A stretch of 6,997 bases of DNA from Kiritimatiellia bacterium (GTDB lineage Bacteria > Verrucomicrobiota > Kiritimatiellia > RFP12 > UBA3636): contig JAFSUV010000039.1 in assembly GCA_017450425.1 (NCBI GenBank), positions 1-6,997 on the forward strand, in the 5' to 3' direction. Of the stretch, positions 1 to 4,332 are shown one piece after another. The notes beneath the pieces were generated by a model. The model was not told where the DNA came from and did no database searches. It worked only from the letters and a program-made list of their open reading frames with translations. The translations under genes were made by a program, and so were the position numbers. The first letter of the stretch is position 1. Every line of letters starts with the position of its first letter.

Positions 1-1153
1 CGTAGCGTTTGCCGGCGAGGACGTTCAGGACGGCCTGGACGCCGACGATCTGCGAGGTCGGGGTGACGAGCGGCGGGTAGCCCAGGTCGGCGCGGACGCG
101 GGGCACTTCCTCCATGACTTCGCCGATGCGGTCGAGCGCGCCCTGCTGCGAGAGCTGCGAGCGCAGGTTCGAAATCATGCCGCCGGGGATCTTGTGGCTC
201 AGGATGCCGGGATCGATGATGTCGTGCATCCGGTGCGACGGCTCGCGGATCGGGCGCAGCCCCTTGAAGTAGCGGTTGATCTCCGCGATCTTCTCCATGT
301 CGAGCTGCGGCGCGACGCCGCTGTCGGCGAAAATCGCGGCGATCGTCTCGACCGGGGGCTGCGACGAAAATCCGGCCATCGAGGAAATGGCGCAATCGAC
401 CGCGCCGGCGCCGGCGAGAGCCGAGGCGAGGTATGTGGCGGTCGCCATCCCGCTCGTGGAGTGGGAGTGGATCTGGATCGGGATCGAGATTTCCTTGCAG
501 AGGGCAGAGACGAGGCGGCGCGCGTCGAGCGGCGCGAGGATTCCGGCCATGTCCTTGATGCAGATCGAATCGACGCCCATCTGCTCCTGCTCCCGCGCGA
601 TGCGCACGAATTCGTCGATCGTGTGGACCGGCGAAACCGTGTAGGCGATCGTGCCCTGCGCGTGGCCGCCGTATTTCTTGATGAACGCGACGGAGCGCTC
701 GATGTTGCGGTTGTCGTTGAGGGCGTCGAACGTGCGGAAGATGTCGATGCCGTTTTTGGCCGCGAGCGCGATGAAGCGCTCCAGCAGGTCGTCCGGGTAG
801 TTGTGGTAGCCGAGGACGTTCTGGCCGCGGATGAGCATCTGCAACGGCGTGTTCTTCGCGTGCGCCTTGATTTCGCGCAGACGCTCCCACGGATTTTCGC
901 GCAGGAATCGCAGGCACACGTCGAAAGTCGCGCCGCCCCAGCACTCGAGCGAGTAGTAGCCGGCGCCGTCCATGACATCGATGATTTCGAGGATGTCCTT
1001 CGTGCGGATGCGCGTCGCCCAAAGCGACTGCGGCGCGTCGCGCAGCGTGGTGTCGGTGATGCGGAGCGGGACGCGGTTGCCGAGCAGCACGGCGTCGTCG
1101 ATCGGGGCCACGCGATGCGGGCCGGGAGCGGAGATTTTCTTCGTCTTTTTCAT
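1..1153 (-). CDS. Biotin-dependent carboxyltransferase, pyruvate carboxylase subunit B / oxaloacetate decarboxylase alpha type (3' end cut by window)
   Basis: An open frame runs from an ATG at 1153 off the left edge, giving 384 residues with no stop. The family moves a carboxyl group between carboxybiotin and pyruvate/oxaloacetate in the cytoplasm. The TIM-barrel carboxyltransferase domain covers about residues 30-300: ITDTTLRDAPQSLWATR at 32-48, the ECWGGATFD block at 70-78, RGQNVLGY at 109-116, the catalytic-lysine motif CIKDMAG with Lys200, metal-binding HSH at 229-231, and SSQPPVE at 263-269. The conserved post-barrel domain follows, with GGMISNL at 324-330 and LVTPTSQIVG at 362-371. Any C-terminal biotinyl (MKM) domain would lie outside the window. 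An AAGG Shine-Dalgarno sits 9 bases before the ATG, which supports this start. The gene is 60 bases downstream of accA on the same strand, probably in the same operon. Whether it is a PycB, a sodium-pump OadA or a transcarboxylase subunit cannot be decided without its C-terminus and neighbours. RDAPQS replaces the usual RDAHQS. Confidence 0.93.
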   Translation of the reverse strand, partial: MKKTKKISAPGPHRVAPIDDAVLLGNRVPLRITDTTLRDAPQSLWATRIRTKDILEIIDVMDGAGYYSLECWGGATFDVCLRFLRENPWERLREIKAHAKNTPLQMLIRGQNVLGYHNYPDDLLERFIALAAKNGIDIFRTFDALNDNRNIERSVAFIKKYGGHAQGTIAYTVSPVHTIDEFVRIAREQEQMGVDSICIKDMAGILAPLDARRLVSALCKEISIPIQIHSHSTSGMATATYLASALAGAGAVDCAISSMAGFSSQPPVETIAAIFADSGVAPQLDMEKIAEINRYFKGLRPIREPSHRMHDIIDPGILSHKIPGGMISNLRSQLSQQGALDRIGEVMEEVPRVRADLGYPPLVTPTSQIVGVQAVLNVLAGKRY

Positions 1154-1213
1154 GGTGTGAAACCTTGTGTTGCGGCAGTGGCCGGAGCCGGGAGCGGGGA
1201 CGGGCCGGAGGGG

Positions 1214-2053
1214 CTACGCCTTGACTGCCTTTTTCGGATCGAACGCGCCCATGGCGCGGAGTTTGCGGTACCGCGCCTCCACGAGACGGTCGCCGGAGGG
1301 GCCGTCGGAGAGTTTGCGCAGGTTTTCGAGCACGGCCTCGCGCACGAGCGCGATGGCAAGCGCGGGATCGGCGTGGGCGCCGCCGTCGGGCTCCGGGACG
1401 ATGCCGTCCACGACGCCGAGCTCCATCAAATCGGGGGCCGTGATTTTGAGCGCCTCCGCCGCTTCCGGCGCCTTCGCGCCGTCGCGCCACAGGATCGAGG
1501 CGCAGCCCTCCGGGGAGATTACGGAATAGATCGCGTTGCGGAGCATGAGGACGCGGTCGCCGACCGCGATGCCGAGCGCGCCGCCGGAGCCGCCTTCGCC
1601 CGTCACGATCGCGAGGATCGGCGTTTTCAGGCCGGCCATGACGAGCAGACTGCGCCCGATCGCTTCGCCCTGCCCGCGCGCCTCCGCCTCGAGGCCGGGA
1701 TACGCGCCGGCGGTGTCAACGAGCGCCACCACGGGCAGCCCCCACTTTTCGGCGAGTTTCATCAGCCTGTCCGCCTTGCGGTAGCCGTCGGGGTTCGCCA
1801 TGCCGAAGCGGCACGCGATGCGCTCTTCGGTCGAGCCGCCCTTTTGGTGCCCGATCAGCATGAAGCGGACGTCGCCGATGCGGGCGAAGCCGCCGACGAT
1901 GGCCGGGTCGTCCGCAACGACGCGGTCGCCGTGCAGTTCCACGAACTCGTCGCACATGCGCGAAGCGTAGTCGCGCAGCGTCGGGCGCCCGGGATTGCGG
2001 GCCAGCTGCACCACATCCCAGGCTGCCACTCTTTTCGCTGGAGAAGATGTCAT
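1214..2053 (-). CDS. accA: Acetyl-CoA carboxylase carboxyltransferase subunit alpha
   Basis: 279 residues. AccA pairs with AccD in the cytoplasmic alpha2-beta2 carboxyltransferase, which moves CO2 from biotin-carrier protein to acetyl-CoA to make malonyl-CoA, the first committed step of fatty-acid synthesis. The crotonase-like fold is well preserved: AWDVVQLARNP at 11-21, IGHQKG at 67-72, FGMANPDGYRKA at 83-94, DTAGAYPG at 113-120, GEGGSGGALGIAVGD at 152-166 and YSVISPEGCASILW at 176-189, with IVPEPDGGAH near 218-227. The start is ATG 2053, preceded by a full AGGAGG six bases upstream. That Shine-Dalgarno (2060-2065) overlaps the accD stop codon (2064-2066), so translation of the two subunits is probably coupled. 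Compared with the E. coli protein as I remember it (319 residues), about 50 N-terminal residues, the helical segment before the AW motif, are missing. No room remains for them because accD ends directly upstream. Confidence 0.97.
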   Translation of the reverse strand: MTSSPAKRVAAWDVVQLARNPGRPTLRDYASRMCDEFVELHGDRVVADDPAIVGGFARIGDVRFMLIGHQKGGSTEERIACRFGMANPDGYRKADRLMKLAEKWGLPVVALVDTAGAYPGLEAEARGQGEAIGRSLLVMAGLKTPILAIVTGEGGSGGALGIAVGDRVLMLRNAIYSVISPEGCASILWRDGAKAPEAAEALKITAPDLMELGVVDGIVPEPDGGAHADPALAIALVREAVLENLRKLSDGPSGDRLVEARYRKLRAMGAFDPKKAVKA

Positions 2054-2063
2054 TTCCGGCCTC

Positions 2064-2894
2064 CTATTTGACGCGATAGGCGAGGACGCGCGCCAGGACG
2101 CTCTTCAAGTCCTTGCGCTGCGCGATGATGTCCACGAAGCCGTGGTCGCGCTGGTATTCCGCCGTCTGGAAATCGTCCGGCAGCTTCTGCTTGATCGTGG
2201 TCTCGATCACCCGGCGCCCGGCAAAGCCGATAAGGGTGCCGGGCTCGGCGATGTTGACGTCGCCAAGCAGCGCGTAGGAGGCGGACACGCCGCCAGTCGT
2301 GGGATCGGTGAGGATCGACACATAAGGAAGCCCCGCCGCGGCGAGGCGCTGCAGCGCCGCGCACGTCTTGCCCATCTGCATGAGCGAGAGTATTCCTTCG
2401 TGCATGCGGGCGCCGCCGGAGGCCGACACCATCACGAACGCCCGCTTGAACTGGATGGCGTGTTCAATGGCGAGGACTATCTTTTCGCCGCAGCCGGTCG
2501 AAAGCGATCCGCCAAGGAAGCGGAAGTCCATTACCGCGAGCACGATGCGCCTGCCGTTGACGTCGCCTGAGCCGGTCACGACGGATTCGCTCTGGCCGAG
2601 CTTCTTCACGGCGGCGGCGGCCTTGGCGGCGTAGGGCCCCTTCGCATCGGCAAAGCCCAGCGGGTCGGAAGGGAGTATTTCCTCGCCGAACTCGCGGAAC
2701 GAGCCGGGATCCACCAGAAGCGCAATGCGCTCGCGCGCGCCGAGGCGGTCGTGGTGGCCGCACTTCGGGCAGACTTTGAGGTCGTCCTCCCACTCCTTCT
2801 TGAAGATGTGGGATTGGCACTTGGAGCAGACGTGCCAGATGTCCGGCAACGGCTCTGGCGGTGCGGCCGGGGAGGATTTAGTAAACCAGGACAT
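2064..2894 (-). CDS. accD: Acetyl-CoA carboxylase carboxyltransferase subunit beta
   Basis: 276 residues from ATG 2894, beginning MSWFTK like the MSW start of known AccD proteins. The same frame stays open 66 codons further upstream, but those codons run through the promoter and look non-coding. AccD is the partner of AccA in malonyl-CoA formation. The N-terminal zinc ribbon has Cys23, Cys26, Cys42 and Cys45 (CSKC and CPKC). The crotonase-fold core carries FRFLGGSLSTGCGEK at 124-138, the SASGGARM motif at 157-164, LTDPTTGGVSASYALLGD at 195-212 and IGFAGRRVIE at 222-231. The protein ends soon after the fold, without the acidic proline-rich tail of the E. coli enzyme. In E. coli the zinc ribbon binds acc mRNA and dampens its own translation; whether that happens here is unknown. 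accD is the first gene of the operon. It lacks a good Shine-Dalgarno: the 20 bases before ATG contain CCACCTC, and AAGGG lies 13 bases away. Confidence 0.97.
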   Translation of the reverse strand: MSWFTKSSPAAPPEPLPDIWHVCSKCQSHIFKKEWEDDLKVCPKCGHHDRLGARERIALLVDPGSFREFGEEILPSDPLGFADAKGPYAAKAAAAVKKLGQSESVVTGSGDVNGRRIVLAVMDFRFLGGSLSTGCGEKIVLAIEHAIQFKRAFVMVSASGGARMHEGILSLMQMGKTCAALQRLAAAGLPYVSILTDPTTGGVSASYALLGDVNIAEPGTLIGFAGRRVIETTIKQKLPDDFQTAEYQRDHGFVDIIAQRKDLKSVLARVLAYRVK

Positions 2895-2923
2895 TTGAGG
2901 TGGATTTCCCTTGTTCGGCGCAG

Positions 2924-2937
2924 TCCGGACACCCGGA
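2924..2937 (-). other. Short hairpin in the acc operon leader
   Basis: The inverted repeat TCCGG / CCGGA with a 4-base loop would form a 5-bp GC-rich stem in the untranslated leader, about 30 bases before the accD start. No U-run follows, so it is not an intrinsic terminator. A role in translation control or mRNA stability is only a guess. Confidence 0.35.
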
Positions 2938-2979
2938 GACGAAAGCCATTGCGCCGACGCATTGTGCGCGAAAACGGTA

Positions 2980-3009
2980 ATTATATGAAAAAAGGGCTTT
3001 TCGTGAGCA
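2980..3009 (-). promoter_or_regulatory. Probable sigma70-type promoter of the accD-accA-carboxyltransferase operon
   Basis: Read on the minus strand, a perfect TATAAT occupies 2985 to 2980. The -35 candidate TGCTCA (3009 to 3004) matches the consensus at only 3 of 6 positions, with an 18-base spacer that includes a T6 run. Transcription would begin near 2973, leaving a leader of about 79 bases before accD. The promoter is divergent from the tRNA-Val promoter, whose -35 lies 36 bases away. Confidence 0.6.
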
Positions 3010-3044
3010 TTGCCGGCGGCGAAAAGCGGCGATGAAAATCTCTG

Positions 3045-3073
3045 TTGACTTTTTCCTCCGGATGAGGTATCTT
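3045..3073 (+). promoter_or_regulatory. Promoter of tRNA-Val
   Basis: TTGACT (3045-3050, 5 of 6 to consensus) and TATCTT (3068-3073, 4 of 6) are separated by exactly 17 bases. Transcription would begin around 3080, about 39 bases before the mature tRNA 5' end, leaving a leader for RNase P to remove. Confidence 0.7.
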
Positions 3074-3118
3074 TCTTTCCGTTTTGCGGCACACGGTTTC
3101 CGCGGCCGCACCCAGACC

Positions 3119-3195
3119 GGGGGATTAGCTCAGTTGGTTAGAGCGTTTGCTTGACATGCAAAAGGTCGGTGGTCCGAGTCCACTATCTCCCACCA
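3119..3195 (+). tRNA. tRNA-Val, anticodon GAC
   Basis: The full cloverleaf can be drawn. The acceptor stem GGGGGAT pairs with ATCTCCC (one G-U). The D arm is GCTC...GAGC with loop AGTTGGTTA. The anticodon stem TTTGC/GCAAA encloses loop TTGACAT with anticodon GAC at 3153-3155, reading GUC and GUU valine codons. The variable loop is AGGTC and the T stem is GGTGG/CCACT. A discriminator A and an encoded CCA finish the gene (77 bases). The T-loop reads TCCGAGT: position 55, almost always U (pseudouridine) in elongator tRNAs, is C here, while C56 and A58 are normal. The gene has its own promoter upstream and a strong terminator 8 bases after the CCA. Confidence 0.96.
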
Positions 3196-3203
3196 CTCGC
3201 TTG

Positions 3204-3240
3204 GGGTTGATGCGTCCGATGCGCGTCAGCCCTTTTTTTT
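3204..3240 (+). terminator. Intrinsic terminator of tRNA-Val
   Basis: An 11-bp stem forms between 3204-3214 (GGGTTGATGCG) and 3222-3232 (CGCGTCAGCCC), with two G-U pairs and a 7-base loop. It is followed directly by eight T residues (3233-3240). This is a textbook rho-independent terminator for plus-strand transcription. It also protects the facing tRNA-Leu/peptidase unit from read-through. Confidence 0.92.
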
Positions 3241-3257
3241 GCGCCGGTTTCGCGCAA

Positions 3258-3289
3258 GCCCGCCGCGGCGGCGCCCTGGCGCACCGGGC
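3258..3289. repeat. GC-rich compound inverted repeat between the two convergent tRNA genes
   Basis: GCCCG (3258-3262) can pair with CGGGC (3285-3289), enclosing a smaller GCGC/GCGC hairpin (3271-3282). The minus-strand side has no U-run, so it is not a clear intrinsic terminator for the tRNA-Leu transcript. On the plus strand only CTTTCT follows. It may act as a weak or factor-assisted stop, or as a 3' stability structure for the tRNA-Leu precursor. Confidence 0.3.
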
Positions 3290-3296
3290 CTTTCTG

Positions 3297-3375
3297 TGGA
3301 CGAGGGGGGATTCGAACCCCCACCCTCTCGGAACAGATCCTAAGTCTGTCGCGTCTGCCGTTTCGCCACTCGTCC
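3297..3375 (-). tRNA. tRNA-Leu, anticodon UAG
   Basis: Read on the minus strand, the acceptor stem GGACGAG pairs perfectly with CTCGTCC, followed by discriminator A. The D region has the leucine-type TGGCG...GGCAGACGC. The anticodon stem ACAGA/TCTGT encloses loop CTTAGGA with anticodon TAG (3342 to 3340), reading CUA and probably other CUN codons. An 11-base class II variable arm (TCCGAGAGGGT) and a T arm GGGGG/CCCCC with the standard TTCGAAT loop complete it. The 3' CCA is not encoded (CAG follows the discriminator), so a CCA-adding enzyme is needed, unlike the neighbouring tRNA-Val. The 5' end is 13 bases after the stop codon of the peptidase gene, with no promoter visible between them, so co-transcription is likely. 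Confidence 0.95.
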
Positions 3376-3388
3376 GCCGTTTTCAAAC

Positions 3389-4147
3389 CTACCGCCGGCG
3401 TCCGCCGCCGATCAGACCGGAGCGCACGAGGAAGTAGAGAAGGGTCATTATCGAGGAAATCGCCGCCGCGATGTACGTCATGAAGGCCGCGTTGAGGACG
3501 GCTGCGGCGCCGCGCTCTTCGCGGAAGGAAAGGATGCCGGCATCGACGAGCGCCTTCTTGGCGCGGGCGCTGGCGTCCCATTCCACCGGGAGCGTCACGA
3601 TGGAAAACGCCACTGCGGCGCTGAAGAGGACGATCCCGGCCTTGACGAGCATCATCCCGAGGCCGCTTCCCGCCGCCACCATTTCGCCCGTCGCCGGATC
3701 GACCTGCCCCGACGCGCCGCTCAGCGCGAGGCCTGCGAAAAACACGATCATCGAAAGGCGCGAGCCGAGGTTCGCGGCGGGCACGAGCGCCGTCCGCACC
3801 CCCATCCACCTGTAGGCCGTAGCCTTCTGCAGCGCGTGCCCGGCCTCATGGCAGGCGACGCCGAGCGAAGCGAGCGAACGGCCCTTGTAAACCTCGGGCG
3901 AAAGGTTGAGCGTGTTATCGACGGGGTTGTAGTGGTCGGTGAGGAACCCCTGCACCGACTTTATGCGCACGTCGTTCACGCCTTCGCGGGCAAGCATCGC
4001 CGCCGCGGCTTCGGCGCCGGTCATGCCGCAATCGGCGCGCACCTTGGAATATTTTGCGAATGTTGACTTCACCCGCGCCGAGAAGAGCATCGAAAGCAGC
4101 AGGGCGGGGAGCGAAAAAAGGTAGTAAAGGGGGTCTATGCCGAACAT
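3389..4147 (-). CDS. yugP: Membrane zinc metallopeptidase, YugP / Zn_peptidase_2 family
   Basis: 252 residues starting MFGIDPLYYLFSLPALLLS. ATG 4147 is chosen because GGAGG lies five bases upstream; an in-frame ATG at 4159 overlaps that site and is less likely. The zinc-protease motif HEAGH is at residues 100-104 inside ACHEAGHALQ, preceded by the family's DHYNP and LNLSPEVY blocks (71-75 and 80-87). The likely third ligand is Glu189 in TLPVEWDASARA. Hydrophobic segments at about 7-23, 131-145, 165-186 and 220-241 predict an integral membrane protein, and the tail ends GGGRRR. Substrates of this family are poorly known; related membrane metallopeptidases act in protein quality control. It is transcribed divergently from rng and is followed at once by tRNA-Leu. 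Family assignment is confident; the physiological role is not. Confidence 0.93.
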   Translation of the reverse strand: MFGIDPLYYLFSLPALLLSMLFSARVKSTFAKYSKVRADCGMTGAEAAAAMLAREGVNDVRIKSVQGFLTDHYNPVDNTLNLSPEVYKGRSLASLGVACHEAGHALQKATAYRWMGVRTALVPAANLGSRLSMIVFFAGLALSGASGQVDPATGEMVAAGSGLGMMLVKAGIVLFSAAVAFSIVTLPVEWDASARAKKALVDAGILSFREERGAAAVLNAAFMTYIAAAISSIMTLLYFLVRSGLIGGGRRR

Positions 4148-4203
4148 TTGCGCCTCCATGGGCGGCGGAACGCACGAAACGCGGCGTCCAAAACCGGTCT
4201 GGA

Positions 4204-4219
4204 TGCCGCCGCTGCGGCA
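4204..4219 (-). other. Hairpin at the start of the peptidase gene leader
   Basis: TGCCGC and GCGGCA form a perfect 6-bp stem with a 4-base loop. It sits at the predicted 5' end of the minus-strand transcript if the TAATAT box at 4226-4221 is used. It could cap the 5' end of the message or be an operator half-site pair. Confidence 0.3.
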
Positions 4220-4220
4220 A

Positions 4221-4229
4221 ATATTACCA
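4221..4229 (-). promoter_or_regulatory. Candidate extended -10 box for the peptidase gene
   Basis: On the minus strand TGG precedes TAATAT (4226 to 4221), giving an extended -10-like element. No convincing -35 box lies 16-18 bases further up. Transcription would start near 4214, about 67 bases before ATG 4147. This is the best candidate in an AT-rich stretch of an otherwise GC-rich sequence. Confidence 0.35.
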
Positions 4230-4243
4230 TATTTCCCCATTTT

Positions 4244-4273
4244 TTGATACCATACCCCTTGCACGAGTATTTT
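4244..4273 (+). promoter_or_regulatory. Candidate promoter of the rng-panC-reductase operon
   Basis: TTGATA (4244-4249, 5 of 6 to consensus) and TATTTT (4268-4273, 4 of 6) are spaced 18 bases apart in the only AT-rich part of the divergent intergenic region. Transcription would begin near 4280, leaving a leader of roughly 53 bases before the rng ATG at 4333. Confidence 0.5.
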
Positions 4274-4282
4274 CTCCAATCG

Positions 4283-4299
4283 CCGGGTGCCATTCCCGG
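4283..4299 (+). promoter_or_regulatory. 5' leader hairpin of rng, followed by a U-rich tract
   Basis: CCGGG (4283-4287) and CCCGG (4295-4299) form a 5-bp stem with a 7-base loop, followed by GTTTT and a U-rich stretch reaching to the start codon with two CAGTTT repeats (4306-4311 and 4315-4320). From the predicted start site this stem would sit within about three bases of the RNA 5' end. It resembles a weak attenuator or an RNase E/G-sensitive leader; E. coli rne is known to autoregulate through its 5' leader. No experimental support is available here. Confidence 0.4.
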
Positions 4300-4332
4300 G
4301 TTTTCCAGTTTCAACAGTTTTTTCAATTTGCC

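Noticed and set aside
1154..1213. A separate promoter or terminator in the 60-base gap between accA and the carboxyltransferase
   Set aside because: The gap is GC-rich with only a repeated CTCCGGCC. It has no -10-like box and no stem followed by T residues.
194..2071. A 625-codon plus-strand open frame opposite accA and the carboxyltransferase
   Set aside because: It is Arg/Asp/Val-rich low-information sequence antisense to two well-recognised genes. Long antisense frames are expected in GC-rich coding DNA with strong third-position bias.
2895..3092. N-terminal extension of AccD by 66 residues
   Set aside because: It would run through the TATAAT box and the leader and has no homology to AccD, whereas MSWFTK at 2894 matches the usual AccD start.
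3258..3296. Intrinsic terminator for tRNA-Leu on the minus strand
   Set aside because: The GC-rich inverted repeat is present, but no U-run follows it in the minus-strand direction, so a rho-independent terminator cannot be claimed.
3183..3809. A 208-codon minus-strand frame crossing the tRNA-Leu gene
   Set aside because: It passes through the tRNA and overlaps the peptidase gene in another phase, and its content is arginine-rich shadow sequence.
4054..4332. N-terminal extension of the RNase E/G homologue by 93 residues
   Set aside because: It overlaps the divergent peptidase gene start and the promoter region. MFGK at 4333 begins at the expected distance from the S1 domain.
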